Assembly (NCBI GenBank): GCA_964505195.1
Contig: CAZDGV010000012.1
Span: forward strand, 1-45,157
Length of the DNA stretch: 45,157 nt
Reading direction: 5' to 3'
From: CAZDGV01 sp964505195
GTDB lineage: Bacteria; Bacteroidota; Bacteroidia; Chitinophagales; Chitinophagaceae
A model generated the notes under the pieces. That model searched no databases. It was not told the origin of the DNA and saw only the letters and a list, made by a program, of their open reading frames with translations. The translations under genes were made by a program, and so were the position numbers. Below are positions 16,076-23,335 of the stretch, piece after piece. Each line of letters starts with the position of its first letter. Positions within the stretch are counted from its first letter, which is position 1.

Positions 16076-16645
16076 ATGAGTACTACAAAATACATACCCC
16101 GTTTGGCAACCAAGTACAAGCAAGAAGTTGTACCTGCGTTGATGAAGCGTTTCGGATACAAGAGCGTTATGCAGGTTCCGAAGCTCGAAAAGATTTGTTT
16201 AAACCGCGGTGTAAACGGTGCAGTGGCCGACAAGAAGCTGGTTGATGTTGCCGTAGAAGAACTTTCTACCATCACCGGTCAGAAAGCCGTTCCTACCATG
16301 TCGAAAAAAGATATCTCTAACTTCAAACTCCGTAAGGGCATGCCCATTGGTGCACGCGTTACCCTCCGCGGTGAAAAGATGTATGAGTTTCTCGATCGTT
16401 TGGTTGCAACTGCATTGCCTCGTGTACGTGATTTTAAAGGCGTGAACGATAAGTCGTTCGACGGCCGCGGAAACTACACACTGGGTGTAACAGAGCAAAT
16501 CATTTTCCCCGAAATCGACATCGATAAGGTGAATAAAATTACTGGTCTCGATATCACTTTCGTTACCAATGCATCTACCAACGAAGAGGCCTTTGAGCTT
16601 CTGAAAGAGTTGGGTATGCCTTTTAAAAACATTAAGAAAGATTAA
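16076..16645 (+). CDS. rplE: 50S ribosomal protein L5 (uL5)
   Basis: 189 residues, a 5S rRNA-binding protein of the central protuberance. Family blocks are VMQVPKLEKICLNRGVN, LRKGMPIGARVTLRG and GRGNYTLGVTEQIIFPEIDIDKV. The C terminus FELLKELGMPFKN is standard. It is tightly spaced with rplX and rpsN (8 and 9 bases). Confidence 0.98.
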   Translation: MSTTKYIPRLATKYKQEVVPALMKRFGYKSVMQVPKLEKICLNRGVNGAVADKKLVDVAVEELSTITGQKAVPTMSKKDISNFKLRKGMPIGARVTLRGEKMYEFLDRLVATALPRVRDFKGVNDKSFDGRGNYTLGVTEQIIFPEIDIDKVNKITGLDITFVTNASTNEEAFELLKELGMPFKNIKKD

Positions 16646-16654
16646 TTCTGTATT

Positions 16655-16924
16655 ATGGCAAAAAAATCAGTAACCGCCAGACAACACAAGAGAGAAGCTA
16701 CGGTGGCTCATTACGCTGAGAAGCGTGCCGCTTTAAAAGCAGCAGGTGATTATGCAGGGCTCGACAAGCTCCCTAAAAATGCATCGCCTGTGCGCCTTAA
16801 AAACCGTTGCCAGCTTACCGGTCGTCCTAAAGGGTATATGCGCTACTTCGGCATGTCCCGCGTGGTATTTCGCGACATGGCGCTGAACGGTAAAATCCCC
16901 GGCGTAAAAAAAGCAAGCTGGTAA
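16655..16924 (+). CDS. rpsN: 30S ribosomal protein S14, zinc-independent form (uS14)
   Basis: 89 residues. The C-terminal core RCQLTGRPKGYMRYFGMSR is present with a single Cys, so the zinc-binding CxxC pairs are absent and this is the C-minus form. It is shorter than the 101-residue Escherichia coli protein and longer than the 61-residue zinc form, as in other Bacteroidota. No second S14 copy is in the window. Confidence 0.97.
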   Translation: MAKKSVTARQHKREATVAHYAEKRAALKAAGDYAGLDKLPKNASPVRLKNRCQLTGRPKGYMRYFGMSRVVFRDMALNGKIPGVKKASW

Positions 16925-16972
16925 TTTCTTTGCAAACAGAACAACATTGTTAAACAGCGTAATTCAAATAAA

Positions 16973-17371
16973 ATGGTAACAGATCCTATTGCAGATTTCC
17001 TGACCCGAATCCGTAACGCACAGTTGGCGGGCCACCGCATTGTGGAGATTCCGGCATCGAATCTGAAAAAGCGTATCACTGAAATTCTGTACGATCAGGG
17101 TTATATTCTGAAGTACAAGTTTGAAGATGATACCAAACAGGGCGTCATTAAAATTGCACTTAAATACGATCCGCAAACACGTCAGCCTGCTATCCAGTCG
17201 CTGGAGCGCGTCAGCCGCCCGGGTTTGCGTCAGTATTCCCGTCCTGCAGATTTCCGTCGTGTTAAAAACGGTTTGGGTGTTGCAATTGTAAGCACTTCAA
17301 GAGGCGTAATGACCGACAAGCAGGCAAAAGCACAAAACGTAGGCGGAGAAATTCTTTGCTACATATATTAA
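16973..17371 (+). CDS. rpsH: 30S ribosomal protein S8 (uS8)
   Basis: 132 residues beginning MVTDPIADFLTRIRNAQ and ending STSRGVMTDKQAKAQNVGGE. S8 binds helix 21 of 16S rRNA and represses the spc operon in Escherichia coli. Whether it does so here is not shown; the L5-S14-S8 spacing gives no obvious S8-site mimic by eye. Confidence 0.98.
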   Translation: MVTDPIADFLTRIRNAQLAGHRIVEIPASNLKKRITEILYDQGYILKYKFEDDTKQGVIKIALKYDPQTRQPAIQSLERVSRPGLRQYSRPADFRRVKNGLGVAIVSTSRGVMTDKQAKAQNVGGEILCYIY

Positions 17372-17400
17372 ATTGTTCTTCACGTTTCAACGGTACATTA

Positions 17401-17419
17401 AGCCCTCCTATACCGGGCT
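17401..17419 (+). promoter_or_regulatory. Small hairpin between rpsH and rplF
   Basis: AGCCC (17401-17405) pairs with GGGCT (17415-17419) around nine bases within a 78-base spacer. No T-run follows, so it is not a terminator. Its role is unknown. Confidence 0.3.
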
Positions 17420-17449
17420 GACCGGCCGGAGAAACACAAAACATACACT

Positions 17450-18004
17450 ATGAGTCGTATAGGAAAAAAACCGGTAAGCATTCCCAAAGGCGTAACCATT
17501 ACGGTAGGCAGCGATAACGTTGTAACCGCTAAAGGTCCCAAAGGAGAATTGAAAGAAAGCATTGACCGCGATATTAAAATTGAAGTGGTGGGAGAAGAAG
17601 TAATCATTTCACGTCCTACCGATCAAATTCGCCATCGTGCCATGCACGGATTGTACCGCGCCCTCATCGCCAATATGGTGAAAGGCGTTACCGAAGGCTT
17701 TGCTAAAAAGCTGGAGCTGGTAGGGGTAGGTTATAAAGCTGCTAACCAGGGCAACGTGCTCGACTTATCGCTCGGTTATTCGCACAATATTATTTTCCAG
17801 GTGCCTTCTGAACTGAAAGTGGCTACTGCCCAGGAGAAAGGACAGAACCCTACGATTTCACTCGAAGGAACCGACAAGCAACTGCTTGGACAGGTAGCGG
17901 CAAAAATCCGTAGCCTGCGTAAGCCGGAGCCATACAAAGGAAAAGGTGTGAAGTATGAGAACGAGGTGATCCGTCGTAAAGCAGGTAAGGCTGCAGGTAA
18001 ATAA
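17450..18004 (+). CDS. rplF: 50S ribosomal protein L6 (uL6)
   Basis: 184 residues with two homologous halves. It begins MSRIGKKPVSIPKGVTI, carries VGVGYKAANQGNVLDLSLGYSH and ends in KPEPYKGKGVKYENEVIRRK, part of the sarcin-ricin loop contact. Spacers before and after it are long (78 and 70 bases) and the genes do not overlap. Confidence 0.98.
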   Translation: MSRIGKKPVSIPKGVTITVGSDNVVTAKGPKGELKESIDRDIKIEVVGEEVIISRPTDQIRHRAMHGLYRALIANMVKGVTEGFAKKLELVGVGYKAANQGNVLDLSLGYSHNIIFQVPSELKVATAQEKGQNPTISLEGTDKQLLGQVAAKIRSLRKPEPYKGKGVKYENEVIRRKAGKAAGK

Positions 18005-18074
18005 AACAGGCAGCTGGTAAATTAATCAGTAATAACGCGGCCCGGCAGCATCGGGCAGCATCAAATAAAAAGTG

Positions 18075-18434
18075 ATGAAATTAGATAACAAAGTTGTAAG
18101 AAGGCAGAAGATCCGCTTCGGCATTCGTCGTAAGCTTGCAGGTTCGGCAGCTAAACCCAGACTTTCTGTGTTTCGCAGCAACACCGATATTTATGTGCAG
18201 CTGATTGATGATGTAAACGGCAAAACCATTGCTGCTGCTTCTTCTAAAGACAAAGACATCAAATCAAAAAAAGTAACCAAAACCGAATCCAGCAAGCTGG
18301 TAGGTGCATCGCTTGCACGCAAAGCAGCTGAGTTGGGAATCACTGCTTGTGTGTTCGACAGAAGCGGGTATTTGTATCACGGTCGTGTGAAGGCAGTTGC
18401 CGATGGCGCACGTGAAGCAGGGTTGCAATTTTAA
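18075..18434 (+). CDS. rplR: 50S ribosomal protein L18 (uL18)
   Basis: 119 residues from ATG 18075 (MKLDNKVVRRQKIRFGIRRK); a GTG one codon upstream is possible but unnecessary. It binds 5S rRNA with L5 in the central protuberance. The C-terminal block ITACVFDRSGYLYHGRVKAVADGAREAG is diagnostic. Confidence 0.97.
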   Translation: MKLDNKVVRRQKIRFGIRRKLAGSAAKPRLSVFRSNTDIYVQLIDDVNGKTIAAASSKDKDIKSKKVTKTESSKLVGASLARKAAELGITACVFDRSGYLYHGRVKAVADGAREAGLQF

Positions 18435-18490
18435 TTTCAAAAGCACTGCGAAACAACAACAACATTCAAACATCAAAATTGTCAAGCTAA

Positions 18491-19009
18491 ATGGCAAAAG
18501 TTATCGTAAATAAAGTAAAAGCCGGCGATCTCGAGCTCAAGGAAAAAGTGGTTGCCATCAACCGCGTTGTAAAAACCACCAAGGGTGGCCGTGCTTTCAG
18601 CTTCTCCGCACTGGTAGTGGTAGGAAATGAAAAAGGTGTGGTTGGGCACGGTATGGGTAAAGCCAAAGAAGTGCAGGAAGCCATTTCAAAAGGTATTGAA
18701 GATGCAAAGAAGAACCTGATCAAGGTTCCTGTAATGCATGGCACCATTCCCCACGATCAGCTTGCTAAAGAAGGCGCTGCAATCGTGTTGATTAAGCCCG
18801 CTGCACATGGTGCGGGTGTAATTGCAGGAGGAAGCATGCGTGCTGTATTGGAAAGCGCCGGTGTAACCGACGTACTTGCCAAATCGCTTGGTTCTGCCAA
18901 TCCGCACAACGTGGTAAAAGCAACCTTCAAGGCACTCAGCATGTTGCGTGAGCCAATTCATGTTGCTAAGCAGCGCAGCATCGGTCTTAAAAAAGTATTC
19001 AACGGATAA
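18491..19009 (+). CDS. rpsE: 30S ribosomal protein S5 (uS5)
   Basis: 172 residues. The dsRNA-binding N-terminal domain has VVKTTKGGRAFSFSALVVVG and GVVGHGMGKAKEVQEAI; the C-terminal half has GGSMRAVLESAGVTDVLAKSLGS. It takes part in mRNA entry and decoding fidelity. The start is fixed by MAKVIVNKVKAGDLELKEK. Confidence 0.98.
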   Translation: MAKVIVNKVKAGDLELKEKVVAINRVVKTTKGGRAFSFSALVVVGNEKGVVGHGMGKAKEVQEAISKGIEDAKKNLIKVPVMHGTIPHDQLAKEGAAIVLIKPAAHGAGVIAGGSMRAVLESAGVTDVLAKSLGSANPHNVVKATFKALSMLREPIHVAKQRSIGLKKVFNG

Positions 19010-19064
19010 GCACTTCTATCATTGCATCAACGGCAATGGCAGATGTTATTAAACAGACTGAATT

Positions 19065-19247
19065 ATGAAAAAGATAAAAGTAACCCTGGTGAAAAGTCCG
19101 ATCGACAGACCGGAAAGACAAAAGCTGACCCTCAAGGCGCTTGGTCTGAATAAAACGCATTCTTCCAAAGAGCTGGAGGCAACCCCTCAGGTGCTTGGCA
19201 TGGTGCGCAAAGTAAATCACCTTTTGAAGGTGGAAGAACTGGCTTAA
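19065..19247 (+). CDS. rpmD: 50S ribosomal protein L30 (uL30)
   Basis: 60 residues, starting MKKIKVTLVKSPIDRPERQK and containing LTLKALGLNKTHSSKEL and a C-terminal MVRKVNHLLKVEEL. It is the smallest protein of the cluster and of typical length. An 81-base spacer separates it from rplO. Confidence 0.97.
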   Translation: MKKIKVTLVKSPIDRPERQKLTLKALGLNKTHSSKELEATPQVLGMVRKVNHLLKVEELA

Positions 19248-19328
19248 AAGCAACGCACTCAGTGCAAAGCTTTTCATCTATTTTTTAAATGCGAGGGGTG
19301 ATTCCCCGGAAGTACAAAATCGTAAAAC

Positions 19329-19778
19329 ATGAAACTCCACAATCTCAAACCTGCAGAAGGTTCAGTAAAAAAAGAAAAGCGTCTCGGACGCGGTGAAGCA
19401 TCCGGAAAGGGTGGTACATCAACAAAAGGTAATAAAGGACATCAAAGTCGCAGTGGTTTTAAAAACAAGCGTGCGCATGAAGGCGGACAGATGCCTATTC
19501 AGCGCCGTGTACCGAAAAGAGGATTCAAGAATATCAATCGTGTAGAATACCGTGTATTCAACCTCGGTCAAATTGATCAGCTGGCTGAAAAGTACGGCAT
19601 GACCGAAGTAACACCCGAAAATTTATATATGAATGGGTTGGTTGGTCGTACCGATCTGGTGAAAATCCTCGGTAACGGTGAACTGAAATCCAAGCTTAGT
19701 TTCAGAGTGAATGCCATCAGCGAAAAAGCAAAGGCAGCGATCGAAGCAGCCGGCGGAAGCGTTGAACTGGTAAAATAA
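19329..19778 (+). CDS. rplO: 50S ribosomal protein L15 (uL15)
   Basis: 149 residues. The glycine- and lysine-rich N-terminal extension threads into 23S rRNA: EKRLGRGEASGKGGTSTKGNKGHQSRSG, here written only in part as GRGEASGKGGTSTKG. The C-terminal globular part has ENLYMNGLVGRTDLVKILGNG. The last gene before secY; the spacer behind it holds a nested hairpin. Confidence 0.97.
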   Translation: MKLHNLKPAEGSVKKEKRLGRGEASGKGGTSTKGNKGHQSRSGFKNKRAHEGGQMPIQRRVPKRGFKNINRVEYRVFNLGQIDQLAEKYGMTEVTPENLYMNGLVGRTDLVKILGNGELKSKLSFRVNAISEKAKAAIEAAGGSVELVK

Positions 19779-19786
19779 GCATCTGA

Positions 19787-19821
19787 AATGATTTGATCGC
19801 CGCGATCTGGCATAAATCATT
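19787..19821 (+). promoter_or_regulatory. Nested hairpin between rplO and secY
   Basis: AATGATTT (19787-19794) pairs with AAATCATT (19814-19821); directly inside, GATCG (19795-19799) pairs with CGATC (19803-19807) around CCG, with a six-base bulge on one side. It lies 9 bases after the rplO stop and 62 bases before the secY GTG. No T-run follows, so it looks like a structured leader or processing site, not a terminator. Confidence 0.4.
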
Positions 19822-19883
19822 CAAATTCACTAAATTGCCTCGACTTCCATTCTGAAAGCAACAAGGAATAAAAAAGATTATTT

Positions 19884-21224
19884 GTGAAGAAGCTCATACA
19901 AACACTCAAAAATATCTGGAGCATCACCGAGCTGCGCGACAAAATCGTTTACACGATATTGTTGTTGTTGGTTTACCGCGTAGGTGCCCATATTATTCTA
20001 CCGGGTGTTGACCCCAACCGACTTACCAGCCTTAATCAAAAAGCAAAAGAAGGTATCCTCGGTATCTTCGATTCATTTGCAGGCGGTGCATTTTCCAGCG
20101 CCTCTATTCTGGCTTTGGGTATTATGCCCTATATCTCCGCATCTATTTTCATGCAGTTGATGACCATCCTGGTGCCTCAGTTTCAGAAAATGCAAAAGGA
20201 AGGAGAGAGCGGAAGAAAGAAAATTAATCAGTGGACGCGTTATCTCACTGTGATCGTAACTTTTTTCCAGGCCAGCGCCTACGTAGCGTATCTGCGCGAT
20301 CCGGCTATTGCAGGTGGTGCCATTATTGAAGCATACAGTCAGTTTTTCTGGTTGTCAACTGCTATCATTCTTACAGGCGGCACTTTATTTGTAATGTGGT
20401 TGGGAGAAAAAATTACCGACAAAGGTTTAGGCAATGGTACTTCATTGATCATCATGATCGGTATCCTTGCTCGTTTCCCTGATTCTATCGCTGCAGAATT
20501 TGATTCAAAAATGAATCGTGGTGGCGGTGGTTTGCTGATCTTCTTAATTGAAACAGCAGTATTGATTGCCGTGATTATGGGATTGATTGTATTGGTGCAG
20601 GGTGTGCGCAAAATTGCCATCAACTATGCCAAGCAGATTGTGGGCAACCGTCAGCTCGGCGGTGCACGTCAGTTCCTGCCTCTGAAGGTGAACAGCTCAG
20701 GAGTAATGCCCATCATCTTTGCGCAGGCCATTATGTTCCTGCCTACTTTGCTCACCGGCTTTGACACTACACGCGGTTTGGCACTTACATTAAGTGATCA
20801 TGGTAATCTCTGGTACATGGTGATCTATTCTGTACTTGTAATTGGATTCACATTTTTGTACACTGCGCTTATTTTTAATCCTAAGCAAATTGCAGATAAC
20901 CTTAAGCAAAATAATGGTTTCGTTCCCGGCGTAAAGCCCGGTCAGCCCACTGCTGATTATATCGGTGCGGTAATGGATCGCATTACTTTGCCTGGCGCAA
21001 TTTTCCTTGCGCTGGTAGGTATCCTGCCCGGTATTGCAAAAAACCTTGGCATCACCAGCGGTTTCTCCACTTTTTTCGGAGGCACTTCACTGCTCATTAT
21101 GGTGGGTGTAATTTTGGATACGTTGCAGCAAATTGAAACACATTTGCTGATGCGCCAGTACGACGGATTGATGAAAGGAGGAAGAATCCAAGGTCGTCAA
21201 ACCGCCAGCACTGCTGCTATCTGA
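19884..21224 (+). CDS. secY: Protein translocase subunit SecY
   Basis: 446 residues from a GTG start (MKKLIQTLKNIWSITELRDK). The ten-TM channel of the Sec translocon: plug and TM2 region GGAFSSASILALGIMPYISAS, QLMTILVPQFQKMQKEGESG, and later the cytosolic loops NFKQ-like FNPKQIADNLKQNNGF and GVRPG-like PGVKPGQPTADY. It works with SecE, SecG and SecA, and receives SRP clients from the RNA at 8602. A strong terminator lies 22 bases behind it. Confidence 0.98.
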   Translation: MKKLIQTLKNIWSITELRDKIVYTILLLLVYRVGAHIILPGVDPNRLTSLNQKAKEGILGIFDSFAGGAFSSASILALGIMPYISASIFMQLMTILVPQFQKMQKEGESGRKKINQWTRYLTVIVTFFQASAYVAYLRDPAIAGGAIIEAYSQFFWLSTAIILTGGTLFVMWLGEKITDKGLGNGTSLIIMIGILARFPDSIAAEFDSKMNRGGGGLLIFLIETAVLIAVIMGLIVLVQGVRKIAINYAKQIVGNRQLGGARQFLPLKVNSSGVMPIIFAQAIMFLPTLLTGFDTTRGLALTLSDHGNLWYMVIYSVLVIGFTFLYTALIFNPKQIADNLKQNNGFVPGVKPGQPTADYIGAVMDRITLPGAIFLALVGILPGIAKNLGITSGFSTFFGGTSLLIMVGVILDTLQQIETHLLMRQYDGLMKGGRIQGRQTASTAAI

Positions 21225-21245
21225 TAAAGACTTTAAAAACATATG

Positions 21246-21274
21246 AAACCCTGGCATGCACGCCGGGGTTTTTT
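21246..21274 (+). terminator. Intrinsic terminator between secY and map
   Basis: A ten-pair stem, AAACCCTGGC (21246-21255) with GCCGGGGTTT (21262-21271, one T-G pair), loop ATGCAC and a run of T to 21274. It ends the S10-spc transcript, only 11 bases before the map ATG. Confidence 0.85.
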
Positions 21275-21285
21275 GATAAACTGAA

Positions 21286-22089
21286 ATGATTCATTACCGT
21301 ACACCAGAAGAAGTTGAACTGATGCGAAAAAGCGCGCTGGCAGTGAGCGCTACGCTTACTGTAGTGGCTGAGAATATTCGTCCGGGTATCACCACGCTGG
21401 CTTTAAATGATTTGGCAGAGCAGTTTATTCGCGATCATAAAGGTGTGCCATCGTTTAAAGATTATCATGGTTATCCATACGCCAGCTGCATTTCAGTGAA
21501 TGATGCTGTTGTGCATGGCTTTCCCGGCGCACATGTAATTGCCGAAGGGGATATAGTATCTGTTGACATTGGAGTATATATGAATGGGTATCATGGTGAT
21601 AGTGCCTACACTTTTGCCGTGGGCGATCCTGCAGAGGAAATATTACAGCTGCTCAAAATCACCAAGCAGTCTTTATACAAAGGCATAGAAAAAGCTGTAC
21701 ATGGTAACCGTGTGGGCGATATTGCTTTTGCTGTACAGGATTATACTGAAAAGCAGCATGGCTATGGGGTTGTGCGCGAGCTGGTAGGGCATGGCATCGG
21801 TAAAAATTTACATGAAGATCCGCAGGTGCCGAATTACGGAAAACGCGGTACAGGTGCCAAGCTGAGAGAGGGCATGGTTATTGCCATTGAACCCATGATT
21901 AATTTGGGTGTGAAAGATGTATTTCACGATGCAGACGGTTGGACGATCCGTACATCCGACCACAAGCCTTCTGCGCATTATGAACATACAGTATGTGTAA
22001 AAAAAGGAGCAGCTGATATTTTATCTTCTTTTGCAAACATCGAAGCGGCTGAGCAAAAAAATCCTTATCTCAACGCTCGCTATTACTAA
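21286..22089 (+). CDS. map: Type I methionine aminopeptidase
   Basis: Removes the initiator Met from nascent proteins. The 267 residues carry the five metal ligands of the pita-bread fold: two Asp in SVDIGVYMNGYHGDSAYTF, His in GHGIGKNLHEDPQVPNYG, Glu in AIEPMIN and Glu in HYEHTVCV. It often follows secY in ribosomal operons. Here a strong terminator stands between them and only 11 bases remain for a promoter. Its last 20 bases overlap the convergent acyltransferase gene. Confidence 0.97.
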   Translation: MIHYRTPEEVELMRKSALAVSATLTVVAENIRPGITTLALNDLAEQFIRDHKGVPSFKDYHGYPYASCISVNDAVVHGFPGAHVIAEGDIVSVDIGVYMNGYHGDSAYTFAVGDPAEEILQLLKITKQSLYKGIEKAVHGNRVGDIAFAVQDYTEKQHGYGVVRELVGHGIGKNLHEDPQVPNYGKRGTGAKLREGMVIAIEPMINLGVKDVFHDADGWTIRTSDHKPSAHYEHTVCVKKGAADILSSFANIEAAEQKNPYLNARYY

Positions 22090-23335
22090 GCTGCAGCAGT
22101 GTTTTGCATTCAGCTCGGAAAGCTGCATTGCTTTTCATGTAGTTCCAAACAGTAAAGAATACTTTCCATCCGTGCAGTGAAAGATATCCGCTGATGATTG
22201 CTGCAGGCGCCATCCAATAGAAAATCATTTCACCCATCAGATAGCTTATTGTAAATAGTTTCATCCACCAAAGCGGCATTAAAATCAATATTGCAACCGT
22301 TAGCACCGAATCATAGAAAATATCGTTTTTTAAAAACCTTTTACAAAACCATCGGATGCACAAATAAGGTATTCCGTTTAGCAGCAATGATATCAATGTT
22401 GGGATTGCCAGCAAGGGTAGCAGCAATTGATTTTGTACGAGGGCTTGACGGGTGAGTGGATAAAACGGGTAAGCATACTGGCTTTTAGATGCTGGCACAT
22501 GAAGATCCAATGCTTTAATTTCTTTTCCGATGCGGTGCAGGAAATCGGCTCGTGACGAAGGAGTTGTGAAAATTTGTCCGCAGCCGTTAAAGCAAGTTTC
22601 CCAACACATACGTGCGTTTTTGTTGTCGGAATGCATTTGATATTTGTGCATGGAAATTGCATCGAACATCTGCTGATGAAATCTTTTTTTCCAGGCGGCA
22701 TAGGGTTCTTCATTATTCGGTTGCCAATATTGAAGTGGCGGTCCCACATCAATATGTATAGCTTTTAGTAAGCACTGATATTTACTGTAATTCACTGCAG
22801 CCGGAATAATTTGAAGTTGCTTTCTAAGCTGCGCATCTTCCATAGCAATATCCAGTAAGCGAGTAAGTCCGCTCCGCATCGGTTTGAGTTTCCAGTCGTG
22901 CACGGTTTTGCCTTCTCCGAAGAAAAGAATCACACCGTTTTGCTGTAATACTTTTTTGCAGTACTCAAAACTTTTCAGATTCTCGCGCAGCCTGTGTTTT
23001 TCTTCGGCAAGTCTGTAAACCGGAATTCCATTCAGCCATTTCAGCAGCGTGCGAATTACCGGCTTGTTGAACATATCGCTACGCACAATAAAGTGAACGG
23101 GTTTGTTACAGTAGGTTCCGATCAGTAATGCATCGAGCAGGGAGTTGGGGTGATTGGCAACAATGAGCGTGGGCCCTTCCAGTCGCTGCAGTTGTTTTCC
23201 ATTCACATGCATTTGATGATATAGCAGGCGGAAAAGAATGCGACAGCATATTTTCAGGATAGGGTAGAACAATTCAGGATTGTTTTGAGCTTTTATTCGG
23301 TAAAGATATCTGAACTTTGCTTTTTGCTTAAGCAT
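22070..23335 (-). CDS. PlsC-like glycerol/lysophospholipid acyltransferase, membrane-bound
   Basis: 421 residues from ATG 23335 (MLKQKAKFRYLY); the frame stays open further upstream, but that would lie entirely opposite the neighbouring gene. The acyltransferase motif reads NHPNSLLD, with His62 and Asp68 five residues apart instead of four; motif II is near RTLLKWLNGIPVYR and motif III is FFGEGKT (about residues 138-144). Three TM segments lie between about 300 and 410. It presumably acylates a glycerolipid or lysophospholipid at the inner membrane; the substrate is not known. Its ATG overlaps the ATG of the divergent flavoprotein gene. Confidence 0.85.
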   Translation of the reverse strand: MLKQKAKFRYLYRIKAQNNPELFYPILKICCRILFRLLYHQMHVNGKQLQRLEGPTLIVANHPNSLLDALLIGTYCNKPVHFIVRSDMFNKPVIRTLLKWLNGIPVYRLAEEKHRLRENLKSFEYCKKVLQQNGVILFFGEGKTVHDWKLKPMRSGLTRLLDIAMEDAQLRKQLQIIPAAVNYSKYQCLLKAIHIDVGPPLQYWQPNNEEPYAAWKKRFHQQMFDAISMHKYQMHSDNKNARMCWETCFNGCGQIFTTPSSRADFLHRIGKEIKALDLHVPASKSQYAYPFYPLTRQALVQNQLLLPLLAIPTLISLLLNGIPYLCIRWFCKRFLKNDIFYDSVLTVAILILMPLWWMKLFTISYLMGEMIFYWMAPAAIISGYLSLHGWKVFFTVWNYMKSNAAFRAECKTLLQLSNSER

